DNA of 32,647 nt from Candidatus Rokuibacteriota bacterium (GTDB taxonomy: Bacteria > Methylomirabilota > Methylomirabilia > Rokubacteriales > CSP1-6): the NCBI GenBank assembly GCA_003220475.1, contig QHSO01000008.1, forward strand, positions 1-32,647, given 5' to 3'. Positions 15,110 through 23,232 of the stretch are shown here, in pieces; position 1 is the stretch's first letter; each line of letters begins with the position of its first letter. The notes beneath the pieces were generated by a model. That model ran no database searches, had not been told where the DNA came from, and was given only the letters and a program-made list of their open reading frames with translations. Position numbers and translations under genes: made by a program.

Positions 15110-16086
15110 CGCGCCGCCTCCGTCCGCTGGGCGGTCAGCCGCAGGAACAAGGCCTCGAGATCCACGGGCGCGGGCTCCATGGCGAGCAGGCCGAAGCCGT
15201 TGCCGACGACGGCGGTGGCCAGCGCTTCGCCGACACTCCGATCGGCGTCGACGACGTACGTGGTGGCCGAGATCGCGGGCTCGCCCTCGGCCTCGACCGC
15301 CGTCACGCCCGGCACGCGTGCAAGACAGGTCCGCACGTGCTGGTCATCGCCTCGAATTCGAACACGCAGGCGCTGCGCCATGCCGGAGCCACGCAACGCG
15401 TGGACGCCGAGCAGACGTCCGTCGAGGAGGATCGCGATGCGGTCGGCCACCCGCTCGATCTCGCCGAGGATGTGCGAGGTGACCAGAATCGTACGCTCGC
15501 CTCCCAGCGAGCGAATCAGCTCGCGCATCTCGATGATCTGACGCGGGTCGAGCCCGTTCGTCGGTTCGTCGAGGATCAGCAACGCGGGGTTGCCCAGCAG
15601 GGCTTGAGCGATCGCAACACGCTGACGGTAACCGCGTGACAGCCTGCCGATCTGGACGTCGTGCATCTGCTCGAGGCGGAGGCGATGCATCGCTTCGCTC
15701 ACCGCGCCGCTGAGTCCCGGCGCGGTCAGCCCCTTGAGTCGGCCCATGAAGCCTAGAAATTCGCGCACGGCCATGCCGCCGTAGAGCGGCACATCCTCCG
15801 GTACGTAACCCACGCACCGGCGCGCCGCCAGCGAGTCGTCGACGACGTCCAGGCCGGCGATGCGCGCTGTCCCCGCTGACGGTCGAAGATAGCCCGCCAG
15901 AATGCGCAAGATCGTCGTCTTGCCCGAGCCGTTCGGACCGAGTAGCCCCATGATCTCGCCCGCGTCGACGGCCAGTGATATACGGTCGACGGCAAGGCGA
16001 GGACCATACCATTTCGTGAGTTGGTCAGCGGCGATGACGGGCGCTATCAAGCTATCCTGCTGGCGCAGCGGTCGGGGCGGTGTCAC
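15106..16086 (-). CDS. ABC transporter ATPase (GldA/CcmA-like)
   Basis: This is the nucleotide-binding subunit of an ABC-2 type transporter. It has 326 residues: Walker A GPNGSGKTT (~50-58), Q-loop region near VGYVPEDVPLY, signature LSRGYRQRV (~149-157), Walker B LLILDEP (~169-175) and H-loop VTSHI. The C-terminal ~90 residues form the extra domain common in GldA/DrrA-type ATPases. The start is GTG 16086, with TTG 16050 as an alternative just before the ABC domain; no strong Shine-Dalgarno settles it. It is the first gene of the minus-strand run and lies 45 bases after the MBL-fold gene stop, in the same direction. That gap shows no clear terminator, so read-through from upstream is possible. 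Confidence 0.93.
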   Translation of the reverse strand: MTPPRPLRQQDSLIAPVIAADQLTKWYGPRLAVDRISLAVDAGEIMGLLGPNGSGKTTILRILAGYLRPSAGTARIAGLDVVDDSLAARRCVGYVPEDVPLYGGMAVREFLGFMGRLKGLTAPGLSGAVSEAMHRLRLEQMHDVQIGRLSRGYRQRVAIAQALLGNPALLILDEPTNGLDPRQIIEMRELIRSLGGERTILVTSHILGEIERVADRIAILLDGRLLGVHALRGSGMAQRLRVRIRGDDQHVRTCLARVPGVTAVEAEGEPAISATTYVVDADRSVGEALATAVVGNGFGLLAMEPAPVDLEALFLRLTAQRTEAAR

Positions 16087-16131
16087 CCGCCCCGACCGTG
16101 CTGCTACATCGCGTCAGCGTGCGGCGACGCG

Positions 16132-17028
16132 CTACTCGAACTTTTGTGGATCGTGGCTCTTGGCCGCCTTGGCGGCCGGGCCATCGAGGTCGTGCGCGGT
16201 CATGAAGTTCGCATTCTCGCGACCCTGCAAGACCCGAATGTACTCGTAGGCGTTCAAGATACCCGTCGGGTAGTAGGCCAACGAGATGTCCGGGAGAAGG
16301 TTCTTCGTCACGTTCTCCGAGAAGTAGACGTTGTCGCTGGTGAGGACGACCGTGCCCGTCTTCGGCAGCCGTACGACGGCCATCTGGCTGCCTGGCGTAT
16401 GGCCCGGCCAGCGTTTGATGACCACGCTCTGGTCACCGAATACGTCCATGTCACCCTCGAGCTGGTCCATCTTGAACTTGTTCGGCAACGCCTCGCCGAT
16501 CCCGTTCCGCAGGCACGCGACGTCGCCCGGAATGTACGGGCCCGCCGTCCCCGGCTCGGGCCAGGCGGCATTCTTCATCTCATCCTTCTGGACCAGGAAC
16601 GTGGCGTTGGGGAACTTGCAGACGTTGCCGCCATGGTCGAGGTGCATGTGGCCGACCGCGACGTATTTGATGTCGTTCGGCGTCAGGCCGATCTTCTTCA
16701 GCTGGGTGTCGATGGCGACATCCGGTGTCCGCACGACCTGCAGCGCCTGGGCCATCGGGCCCCAGTAGCTCGGGTCATTGATGAGCTTGTCGTTGTTGCC
16801 GGTATCGAACAGGAAGTTGCCCTTCGGATGCATGACGACGAAGAATCCGACCGGGACTTGAACCTGCGTGCTCGGGGCGCCGGACTGAAGCGCGCTCTTG
16901 GCGATCGTGAGCGGACCCGAACTGAACGCGTACATCTTCATGCCCGCCGGCGGCGCCTGAGCGAATGCCGGAAGCACGGTGGCAACGAGCAGGAGAGCGA
17001 CTGCGAACGGAACTGCCGAGCGCTTCAT
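16132..17028 (-). CDS. Exported metallo-beta-lactamase-fold hydrolase (AHL-lactonase-like)
   Basis: 298 residues from ATG 17028, which follows GGGAGG. The ORF track extends to 17109 without support. A Sec signal peptide (MKRSAVPFAVALLLVATVLPAFAQA) puts it in the periplasm. The zinc site is HMHLDHGG (HxHxDH), with further ligands in WPGHTPGS, LTSDNVYF and MTAHD, as in the quorum-quenching N-acyl-homoserine lactonase group of the MBL superfamily. The substrate could be a lactone or another ester; AHL activity is only a family-level suggestion. It has its own near-consensus promoter (17124-17152) and a leader of about 90 bases, so it can be expressed independently of the cupin gene upstream. Confidence 0.87.
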   Translation of the reverse strand: MKRSAVPFAVALLLVATVLPAFAQAPPAGMKMYAFSSGPLTIAKSALQSGAPSTQVQVPVGFFVVMHPKGNFLFDTGNNDKLINDPSYWGPMAQALQVVRTPDVAIDTQLKKIGLTPNDIKYVAVGHMHLDHGGNVCKFPNATFLVQKDEMKNAAWPEPGTAGPYIPGDVACLRNGIGEALPNKFKMDQLEGDMDVFGDQSVVIKRWPGHTPGSQMAVVRLPKTGTVVLTSDNVYFSENVTKNLLPDISLAYYPTGILNAYEYIRVLQGRENANFMTAHDLDGPAAKAAKSHDPQKFE

Positions 17029-17123
17029 CTTTACCTCCCGAGTTGGGACGAACCGCTCAAGACTGACGGGACACGACAGAAGCCTGGACTCTCCTTTCCC
17101 CGACCGCATCTGAGAGCGAGCCG

Positions 17124-17152
17124 AGTATCGTTACCGGAAACAAGGCTGTCAA
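17124..17152 (-). promoter_or_regulatory. Sigma-70-type promoter of the MBL-fold gene
   Basis: On the minus strand TTGACA (17152-17147), 17 bases, then GATACT (17129-17124). The -35 overlaps the stop codon of the cupin gene. Transcription would start near 17117, leaving a leader of about 90 bases before ATG 17028. I see no strong hairpin or known riboswitch in that leader. Confidence 0.7.
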
Positions 17153-17532
17153 GGGCCTCCGACCGATCCGCTGCGCATGTACACGGGCGCTCCGGCACCG
17201 GGGAAGAAGTCCTCTCGCGGGGGCGAAAAGACGTCGATGACCTCGGTGTCCTCGACGAACCACGCCTCGTGCTCGACGCCGCCCGGAACGACCGCGAGGT
17301 CGCCCGGCCCGCACGTGCGGCGCTCGCCGCCGAGGCGAAAATCCATCCGGCCGGAGATCATCCAGAACATTTGCTCGTGCGGATGGCGGTGGGCGGCGGC
17401 GTGCGCACCCGCCTTCATCGACCACCACACGATCATCTCTTTCTCGCCGATGAGCACGCGGCGACTGATCTGGTCGGTCACCTTCTCCTGCGGCAGATCC
17501 CTGAGCGTATGGAAGCCTTTCATCACGGACAT
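17149..17532 (-). CDS. Single-domain cupin protein
   Basis: 127 residues from ATG 17532, which follows GGAGGAG; the ORF track start at 18132 runs back through the divergent GH88 gene and is wrong. The cupin motif 1 is GAHAAAHRHPHEQMFWMISGRMDF (metal-binding His and Glu) and motif 2 is GDLAVVPGGVEHEAWF. Small cupins of this type bind a metal and act as dioxygenases, isomerases or sensors, so no reaction is assigned. The C-terminus (FSPPREDFFPG) is common in small stand-alone cupins. It is cytoplasmic. It is divergent from the GH88-like gene across 54 bases and in line with the MBL-fold gene. Confidence 0.85.
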   Translation of the reverse strand: MSVMKGFHTLRDLPQEKVTDQISRRVLIGEKEMIVWWSMKAGAHAAAHRHPHEQMFWMISGRMDFRLGGERRTCGPGDLAVVPGGVEHEAWFVEDTEVIDVFSPPREDFFPGAGAPVYMRSGSVGGP

Positions 17533-17571
17533 CACGGTCTCCTCCCAGGTGGTGCCACACGCTAGCAGGGG

Positions 17572-17580
17572 TAATATTCT
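17572..17580 (+). promoter_or_regulatory. Putative -10 of the GH88-like gene, leaderless arrangement
   Basis: TAATATTCT contains TAATAT (17572-17577) and TATTCT (17575-17580), the latter ending 6 bases before the ATG at 17587. There is no Shine-Dalgarno in between. GTGCCA at a 17-base spacing is a fair -35. This points to transcription starting at or beside the start codon. Confidence 0.5.
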
Positions 17581-17586
17581 CGCGCA

Positions 17587-18699
17587 ATGACCCGCGGCTG
17601 GACCGACGCCATCGCCCGAATGCGCGGACGGATCACGCGGACCGCCGAGTCCGTGACGAGCGGCTTTCCACACTTCGCCGATCCCGCCACCGGCAACTGG
17701 ACGACGTCGCCCGGCGGCGACTGGACCGGCGGCTTCTGGAACGGAATGCTCTGGCTTGCCGCCCGTTATGGCGACGACCCGCGGGCGCGGTCGTGGGCCG
17801 CCCGGTGGACGGCGCGCCTCGCGCCGCGCGCGAGCTCCGACACGGTATTTCGCGGCTTCCTCTTCTATTACGGCGCGGCCCTCGGCGCGCTGCTCTGCGG
17901 CGACCGCGCGGCACGTGAGACCGCGTTGGCGGGCGCTCACGGCCTTGCCGCCTCCTATAACCCGCGCGCCGAGGCGCTGCCGCTCGGCGCGGCCGCGGAG
18001 GAGGCGTCTGACGTCGGCGCCGGCGAGGCCAATGTCGACACGGTGCAGGCGGCGGCGCTGCTCCTGTGGGCGCACCGGGAGACCGGCGACGCCGTGCTGC
18101 GCGACATCGCGGTGCGGCACGCCGCGCGCCACATCGAGTTCTGCCTGCGCGACGATGGCTCCGTGTGTCAGTCGGCGTCATTCGATCCGGCGACCGGCCG
18201 CATGCTGCGCCGGTACACCCACAAAGGGATCACCGACGACAGCACCTGGGCGCGCGCGCAGGCGTGGGGCATTCTCGGGTGGACGGTCGCGCACGTGTGG
18301 TCCGGCGAGACACGCTTCCGCGACGCCGCCGAGCGCGCCGCCGACTGGTGGTTGGCTCACGCGCCCGCCGATCGCGTCGCCTTCTGGGACTTCGACGATC
18401 CGAAGATCCCGAACACGTTCCGCGACACGTCGGCGACCGCGATCGTCACGGCGAGCCTGCTGACGCTGGCGCCGCGCGCCTCGACGCCTGAGCGCTCGCG
18501 CGCGTATCGCGGTGCGGCCGAGGCCACCGCGGCTGCGCTGGTCGAGCGCTATTTGCGGCCGGACGGCGTGCTCACCGACGGCTGCTATAGCCCACGCATC
18601 GGCCTGGCCACACGGCACGAGCTCGTGTGGGGCAGCTACTATCTCTTCGAAGCGCTGCACGCACTGGCCGGGCTGTACGATCCCGCGAAGGTCGCCTAG
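17587..18699 (+). CDS. Glycoside hydrolase family 88-like (unsaturated glucuronyl hydrolase fold)
   Basis: 370 residues with the alpha/alpha six-barrel pattern of GH88/GH105. Segments in order: GDWTGGFWNGMLWLAARYG (~45-62), SDTVFRGFLFYYGAALGALL, EANVDTVQAAALLLWA (~146-161, the Asp matching the catalytic region), STWARAQAWGILG, DTSATAIVTASLL and ELVWGSYYLFEAL. GH88 enzymes hydrate the unsaturated uronic acid that polysaccharide lyases leave on oligosaccharides. No lyase or sugar transporter is nearby, so its substrate supply is unclear. There is no signal peptide; it is probably cytoplasmic. The likely -10 is 6 bases from the ATG. The stop overlaps the Shine-Dalgarno of the next gene, so the two are co-transcribed. 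Confidence 0.85.
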   Translation: MTRGWTDAIARMRGRITRTAESVTSGFPHFADPATGNWTTSPGGDWTGGFWNGMLWLAARYGDDPRARSWAARWTARLAPRASSDTVFRGFLFYYGAALGALLCGDRAARETALAGAHGLAASYNPRAEALPLGAAAEEASDVGAGEANVDTVQAAALLLWAHRETGDAVLRDIAVRHAARHIEFCLRDDGSVCQSASFDPATGRMLRRYTHKGITDDSTWARAQAWGILGWTVAHVWSGETRFRDAAERAADWWLAHAPADRVAFWDFDDPKIPNTFRDTSATAIVTASLLTLAPRASTPERSRAYRGAAEATAAALVERYLRPDGVLTDGCYSPRIGLATRHELVWGSYYLFEALHALAGLYDPAKVA

Positions 18700-18707
18700 G
18701 AGGTCCG

Positions 18708-19697
18708 ATGGCGCGACTTCAGGTCGGCTTCATCCCTATCGAGGGCGGGCATTATTACAAGGAAGCACTCGAAGAAGTCACGCGGGCGGAGGAGCTCGGC
18801 TTCGACTCCGTGTGGATGGAAGAGCATCACGCGGTCACCAACCATTACTGGCCGTCGCCGTTCCCGGTGCTCGCCGGGTTCGCCACACGTACGTCGAAGC
18901 TGAGGCTGGGCACCGACATCGCCGTGGCGGCCTTCTATCATCCCGTCCGGCTCGCGGAGGACATCGCGATGCTCGACGTGATGTCCAACGGCCGCGTGAC
19001 CCTCGGCATCGCGATCGGCTATAAGCCCGACGAGTTCGCGCTCTACGGCGTCGATCTCGAAAAGCGCGGCGCGCGCTTCGAGGAGCAGCTCACGATCATC
19101 AAGGGGCTGTGGACCGAGGAGAACATCTCCTTCAAGGGCACGTACTACACCGTCGAGGGTCGCATCGAGCCCAAGCCGGTGACGAAACCGCATCCGCCCG
19201 TGTGGATCGGCGGCTGGGGCGACATCACGCTGCGCCGCGCGGCCACGCTTGCCGACAACTGGATACCGGGACCGACGGCGGATCTCGCGCGACTCGTCCG
19301 CGGCAAGGAACAGTTTCTCGCCAATCGTCGCGCAGCGGGGCGGACAGCGCCGATCACCGAATGGCCGCTGACGCGCGATCTGATCATCGCGGAGACCGAC
19401 AAGAAAGCGCGCGAGCTCGCCGAAGAGCACATCATGGTCGCGTACCGTCGCGAGTACGCCGGCGGCTGGCGTCATCCGTTCATCGACGCCTCGATCGCGA
19501 CCGACCTCGACAAGTTGATGGCCGACCGCTTCCTCATCGGCGGCCCTGACCAGGTAATCGCGAAGATCAGGAGGTTCGTCGACGCGTACGGCATGACCCA
19601 TCTGATCTGTCGAATGTTCTTTCCGGGGATGCCGCACACGCACATCATGCGAGGGCTCGAATTGCTCGCCCGCGAGGTGATGCCCGCGTTCAAATAG
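18708..19697 (+). CDS. LLM class flavin-dependent oxidoreductase (luciferase-like monooxygenase)
   Basis: 329 residues with the TIM-barrel pattern of bacterial luciferase-like enzymes using FMN or F420. N-terminal LQVGFIPIEGG, ELGFDSVWMEEHH, LRLGTDIAVAAFYHPVRLAEDIAMLDVMSNGRVTLGIAIGY (the classic conserved core, ~60-105), then PPVWIGGWGDITLRRAATLADNW. The substrate is unknown. The ORF track starts at 18627 inside the GH88 gene; ATG 18708 is preceded by AGGAGG, which overlaps the GH88 stop codon. It is the second gene of that unit. No F420 biosynthesis gene is in the window, so the cofactor is not decided. Confidence 0.92.
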   Translation: MARLQVGFIPIEGGHYYKEALEEVTRAEELGFDSVWMEEHHAVTNHYWPSPFPVLAGFATRTSKLRLGTDIAVAAFYHPVRLAEDIAMLDVMSNGRVTLGIAIGYKPDEFALYGVDLEKRGARFEEQLTIIKGLWTEENISFKGTYYTVEGRIEPKPVTKPHPPVWIGGWGDITLRRAATLADNWIPGPTADLARLVRGKEQFLANRRAAGRTAPITEWPLTRDLIIAETDKKARELAEEHIMVAYRREYAGGWRHPFIDASIATDLDKLMADRFLIGGPDQVIAKIRRFVDAYGMTHLICRMFFPGMPHTHIMRGLELLAREVMPAFK

Positions 19698-19721
19698 CCG
19701 CCATTACGAGCGAATTTCGGT

Positions 19722-19736
19722 CCGACCAAAAGTCGG
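19722..19736 (+). other. Short GC hairpin between LLM and DHOD-like genes
   Basis: CCGAC-CAAAA-GTCGG could form a 5-bp stem with a 5-base loop, 25 bases after the LLM stop. No T-run follows, so it is not a standard intrinsic terminator. It may be a weak terminator or chance. Confidence 0.3.
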
Positions 19737-19738
19737 GC

Positions 19739-20851
19739 ATGCGACGTAAGTATTTGATATACTGGCGGTTGCCGCTGACTTCGTATGTAGGGAGTAAAGT
19801 CATCGCGCAGCCCGTCTATCGCGTCGATCGGTCGTACTCGTGGAACTACGGTCACTCGCCTACGTTGCCGCGCGTCCGCCGAGTGCCGTCCGGACCCGGC
19901 GGCAAGCTCTTCGATCACCCGCTGAACTCGCCGATCGGCATCGCCGCCGGCCCGCTGCTCAACAGCAAGTGGATCGAGGCGTACTCGCGCGTGGGCTTCG
20001 ACGTGCTCACGTACAAGACCGTCCGCTCGATGGCGATGCCCGCGCACGCACTGCCGAACATTCGTCCCGTCGAGAACCGCGAGCACGCGGCGATCGCCAC
20101 CGCGAAGCGCGTCGACGGGCAGCCGACGCTGGCCGTCTCGCTCGGCATTCCGTCTGTCGAGCCCGAGGTGTGGCGCAAGGACGTTCGGCGCGCGAAGGAC
20201 CGCATCGGGTCGGGGCAGGTGTTGATCGTCAGCGTGGTCGGCACGTGGGCGCCGGGAATGGACGCGGAGCAGCTCGTGCAGGATTACGCCCGCTGCGCGG
20301 CGTGGGCGGCCGAGGCCGGCGCCGACGCGATCGAGGTGCATCTGGCCGTTCCGGATCCGTTCGCCGAGCAGCCGCAGCTCATCTACGAGAACATCCCGCT
20401 GTCGGCACAGATCCTCTACCGCGTGCGCACGACCATGCCGAAGCCCGTGCTCGCCAAGCTCGGTGTGTTCCGCACTCCGCGGTTGCTGCACGAGACGGCC
20501 ACGAAGCTCGCGTCGTGGGCGTCCGGCTTCGTCATGACGCACGGCGTGCGCCGCCGCGTGGTCGACGAGGCGGGCAATGCCGCGTTCGAGGGCGCCGGGC
20601 GTGACCGCGCGACGATCGTGGGCGCCGACACGTGGCCGCTGGCGTCGCGACAGATCGAGGAGATGCTGTCGTGGCGAAAGGCCGGAGCCTGGGACCGCGC
20701 GATCCTCGGCGTGGGCGGCATCACGACCGTGGAGCGCGCGGACCACCTGCTGCGCGAGGGCGCCGATGCAGCGCTGATCGCGACCACCGCGCTGTTCGAT
20801 CCGCTGTTCGCCATTCGGTTCCGCCAGCTGCGCTCGACCGCCGTCGCCTGA
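19739..20851 (+). CDS. Dihydroorotate dehydrogenase-like flavoprotein lacking the usual catalytic base
   Basis: 370 residues (TIM barrel) of the DHOD superfamily: SPIGIAAGPLLNSKWIEAYSRVGFDVLTYKTVR (FMN/substrate region, ~63-95), KPVLAKLGV (FMN Lys) and ILGVGGITTVERADHLLREGADAALIATTALF (phosphate-binding end). In true DHODs the motif ELNLSCPN or NVSSPN supplies the catalytic Cys or Ser. Here the equivalent reads EVHLAVPDP, with Ala-Val in its place, so dihydroorotate oxidation is doubtful. No pyrimidine genes are nearby. The start is unsettled: ATG 19739 gives the longest form, while a TATACT hexamer (19758-19763) lies inside it, 5 bases before an in-frame TTG at 19769 that could be a leaderless start. 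It may instead be a dihydrouracil- or tRNA-type reductase relative. Confidence 0.78.
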   Translation: MRRKYLIYWRLPLTSYVGSKVIAQPVYRVDRSYSWNYGHSPTLPRVRRVPSGPGGKLFDHPLNSPIGIAAGPLLNSKWIEAYSRVGFDVLTYKTVRSMAMPAHALPNIRPVENREHAAIATAKRVDGQPTLAVSLGIPSVEPEVWRKDVRRAKDRIGSGQVLIVSVVGTWAPGMDAEQLVQDYARCAAWAAEAGADAIEVHLAVPDPFAEQPQLIYENIPLSAQILYRVRTTMPKPVLAKLGVFRTPRLLHETATKLASWASGFVMTHGVRRRVVDEAGNAAFEGAGRDRATIVGADTWPLASRQIEEMLSWRKAGAWDRAILGVGGITTVERADHLLREGADAALIATTALFDPLFAIRFRQLRSTAVA

Positions 20852-20903
20852 GCGGGCGCTCGAGCGCGCGCGGCCGACCCGTCGTCCCGCCGCGTACGTG
20901 TGC

Positions 20904-20909
20904 TAGGCT
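20904..20909 (+). promoter_or_regulatory. Putative -10 of the CgeB-like gene, leaderless arrangement
   Basis: TAGGCT ends 6 bases before the GTG at 20916 with no Shine-Dalgarno in between, so the transcript would start at the start codon. No good -35 is visible. A 12-bp GC palindrome (GCGCTCGAGCGC, 20856-20867) lies just after the previous stop. Confidence 0.35.
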
Positions 20910-20915
20910 ACGCCG

Positions 20916-21938
20916 GTGCGCTGGCTGATCGTCCTTCCATTCAATCGCGGCGGCTTCATGGGAGTGGATTTCGGCGAGGAGCTCGCCGCGCGCGGCCACA
21001 CGGTGCGATTGTTCGAGTACCGACGCGACAACGCGCTGTACAAGAACAAGTCGACGAAGGCCGCCTACCAGCTATGGATCCTGCGGCTGCTGGAGCGCGC
21101 CTGCGCTTCGTGGCGCCCCGACGTGGTGCTCGTCATCAAGGGTGGGCCCATCACGCCGAACCTCGTGCGCCGCGTGAAGGCGCGCGCCGACACGCTGTTC
21201 GTGAACTTCTTCCCCGACAACCCGCTGTGGATGATCCCGTTCGGCTGCATCGAGGCCTACGACCTGTTCTTCACCAAGGAGCGTTACGCGATGCGCAGCC
21301 TGCAGCAGGTCGGGCTGCGCAATGTGCACTATCTGCCGATGTACTGCGTGCCCACGTACCATCACCCGGTCGTGCTGTCGCCCGAGGAGACGCGCCGCTT
21401 CGCGTCGCCGGTGTCGTTCGTCGGCAGTCGTTACGATTACCGCGAGCGCTTCGTGCGCGAGATCGCCGACGCGCCGCTGCGGCTTTGGGGCTCGGGCTGG
21501 AACCGCAGTCCGGATCGGGTGGTGCGCGGCCTCATCGCCGGCGGGCCCGTCTACGGCCGCGACAAGCTCTGCGTGTACTCGGGATCCATACTGTCGCTGA
21601 ACCATCACCACCCGATGAACGACATCGTCGGCGTCAACACGCGGGCGTTCGAGCTCGCCGCCGCCGGCGTCTGCCAGCTGGTGGATGCCAAGGAGGACCT
21701 GTCGCCGCTGTTCAAGCCTGGCGACGAGGTGCTCGTCTATCGCGACCTCGCGGAGCTGCGGCGCCTTCTCGATTACTTCCTCGCGCGGCCCGACGACGCG
21801 CGCGCGATCGGCGAGATGGCCCGCCGCCGCGCGCTCGCGGAGCACACGCTCGCCCATCGCGTCGACGAGATGCTGCACGTGATGCAGGAGCGCTTCGCCA
21901 TCGGCGCCACGTCGTCCGGCCCCGGCGCTCTCGCGTGA
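20916..21938 (+). CDS. CgeB-like glycosyltransferase
   Basis: 340 residues resembling the CgeB/spore-maturation glycosyltransferase group (GT-B fold). The N-half has MRWLIVLPFNRGGFMGVDFGEELAARGHTVRLFEY (Rossmann nucleotide-sugar start) and RPDVVLVIKGG. The C-half has SFVGSRYDYRERF, LRLWGSGW, KLCVYSGSILSLNHHHPMNDIVGVNTRAFELAAAGVCQLVDAKEDL and FKPGDEVLVYRDLAEL, the usual acceptor/donor region ending with a DUF3880/Glyco_trans_1_2-like tail. It probably adds a sugar to a surface or small-molecule acceptor, unknown which. GTG 20916 is the only plausible start. Cytoplasmic or membrane-peripheral. Confidence 0.85.
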   Translation: MRWLIVLPFNRGGFMGVDFGEELAARGHTVRLFEYRRDNALYKNKSTKAAYQLWILRLLERACASWRPDVVLVIKGGPITPNLVRRVKARADTLFVNFFPDNPLWMIPFGCIEAYDLFFTKERYAMRSLQQVGLRNVHYLPMYCVPTYHHPVVLSPEETRRFASPVSFVGSRYDYRERFVREIADAPLRLWGSGWNRSPDRVVRGLIAGGPVYGRDKLCVYSGSILSLNHHHPMNDIVGVNTRAFELAAAGVCQLVDAKEDLSPLFKPGDEVLVYRDLAELRRLLDYFLARPDDARAIGEMARRRALAEHTLAHRVDEMLHVMQERFAIGATSSGPGALA

Positions 21939-22001
21939 GTGCGCAGGCCCCTGCGAGTCGCCCGCCGGCGTGCCTCGGCACCCTGCGCTGAGACGTCGAC
22001 G

Positions 22002-23228
22002 ATGACCGAGTCGCTGGCTCGTGAGCTCGTGTGCATCGACTGCGGCACCGCGCATGCGCTCGGGTATCGCCTCGAGTGCGAGAAGTGCCGCGGACTCCTC
22101 GAGCTGCGCTATGACCTGGAGCCGCTGCGCCGCCTTGGCCCGACCCTGCTCTCGGGCGATGGCCTCTGGCGGTACGCGCCGGTGCTGCCGATCGCCGATC
22201 CGGCGCATCGTGTGACGCTCGGCGAAGGCGGCACACCGCTGCTGCAGTGTCCCCGTCTCGCGAAGAGGCTCGGCGTGCGCAGCCTCGTCATCAAATTCGA
22301 GGGTGCCAATCCCACGGGCACCGTCAAGGACCGCTCGTCCGCCACCGGCGTGGCCGCCGCGCTGCAATTCGGCTTCACGGCGACCTCCGTCGTGTCGAGC
22401 GGCAACGCCGGCTCGTCCATCGCCGCCTACTCGGCGCGCGCCGGCCTGCGCTCGCTCATCTTCGCCTACGAGCGCGCGTCCGCGCCGAAGCTGTTACACA
22501 TGGCGGCCACCACCGCGGACCTCGTCCTCTATAAGGGCGTCTACGACGATCTCATCACGCACTGGGATCGCCTGGTGGAGTCGCGTCTGTTCTTCGACTG
22601 CGGCGCGTCGCGCAACGCCTACAAGCACGAAGGGAAAAAGACGATCGGCTACGAGATCGCCGAGCAGAGCGGCTGGCGGCCGCCCGACGTCGTGGTGGCG
22701 CCGGTCGCCGTCGGCGAGACGTTCATCGCCGCCGCGCGCGCGTTCCGCGAGCTGCGCGACGCCGGCTGGATCCCGCGTGCGCCGCGCATGGTCGCCGCGC
22801 AGGCGACGCGCGCCAATGCAATCGCGCGCGCGTTCCGTTCGGGGCGCGCGCTCGAGCCGCTGAAGATCGGCTACACCGTGGCCGAAGGCCTGGCCGCCGG
22901 CAACCCCGGCCGCAAGGGCGAGTGGGTCCTGCGGTTACTGCGCGAGGGCCACGGCGCCGCCGGCGACGCCGAGGACGAAGAGATCCTCGAGGCACAGCAG
23001 ATGCTCGCGCGCACCGAGGGCATCTGGGCGGGACCGACGGGCGTGGCGACCCTCGCCGTGCTCGCGCGCATGCTCACGGCAAAGGAGCTCGATCCCACGC
23101 AATCGTACGGTGTGATCGTGAGCGAGACCGGGCTCAAGACCGAGGCGGCACCGCCGAGTCGAACGGCAACGGCGTTCGACTACGAGTCGCTGGCGCGGCT
23201 GGTCGAGGAGCGGCTGGCCCGCGCCTAG
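22002..23228 (+). CDS. Threonine synthase-like PLP-dependent enzyme
   Basis: 408 residues, fold type II PLP family. There is an N-terminal zinc-ribbon-like motif CIDCG...CEKCRG (~10-32). The PLP Lys lies in EGANPTGTVKDR, followed by SSGNAGSSIAAYSARAG, which contacts the cofactor. The stretch HEGKKTIGYEIAEQSGWRPPDVVVAP matches threonine synthases, but the phosphate-binding PVGNGGN is replaced by PVAVGET. The protein may therefore belong to a related branch acting on another amino acid. No thrA/thrB homologue is nearby. ATG 22002 was chosen over the ORF-track start at 21939 because the zinc motif then begins near residue 10. No clear Shine-Dalgarno; the 63-base gap before it shows nothing certain. 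Confidence 0.83.
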   Translation: MTESLARELVCIDCGTAHALGYRLECEKCRGLLELRYDLEPLRRLGPTLLSGDGLWRYAPVLPIADPAHRVTLGEGGTPLLQCPRLAKRLGVRSLVIKFEGANPTGTVKDRSSATGVAAALQFGFTATSVVSSGNAGSSIAAYSARAGLRSLIFAYERASAPKLLHMAATTADLVLYKGVYDDLITHWDRLVESRLFFDCGASRNAYKHEGKKTIGYEIAEQSGWRPPDVVVAPVAVGETFIAAARAFRELRDAGWIPRAPRMVAAQATRANAIARAFRSGRALEPLKIGYTVAEGLAAGNPGRKGEWVLRLLREGHGAAGDAEDEEILEAQQMLARTEGIWAGPTGVATLAVLARMLTAKELDPTQSYGVIVSETGLKTEAAPPSRTATAFDYESLARLVEERLARA

Positions 23229-23232
23229 ACCG

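Noticed and set aside
16021-17565. 514-residue plus ORF antisense to the MBL-fold and cupin genes
   Set aside because: The HxHxDH and cupin motifs are on the minus strand; this frame has no domain.
17533-18132. Long upstream extension of the cupin ORF
   Set aside because: It runs through the divergent GH88 gene; ATG 17532 with GGAGG is the supported start.
20856-20867. GCGCTCGAGCGC palindrome as a terminator
   Set aside because: It has no loop and no T-run, and short GC palindromes are common in DNA of this composition.
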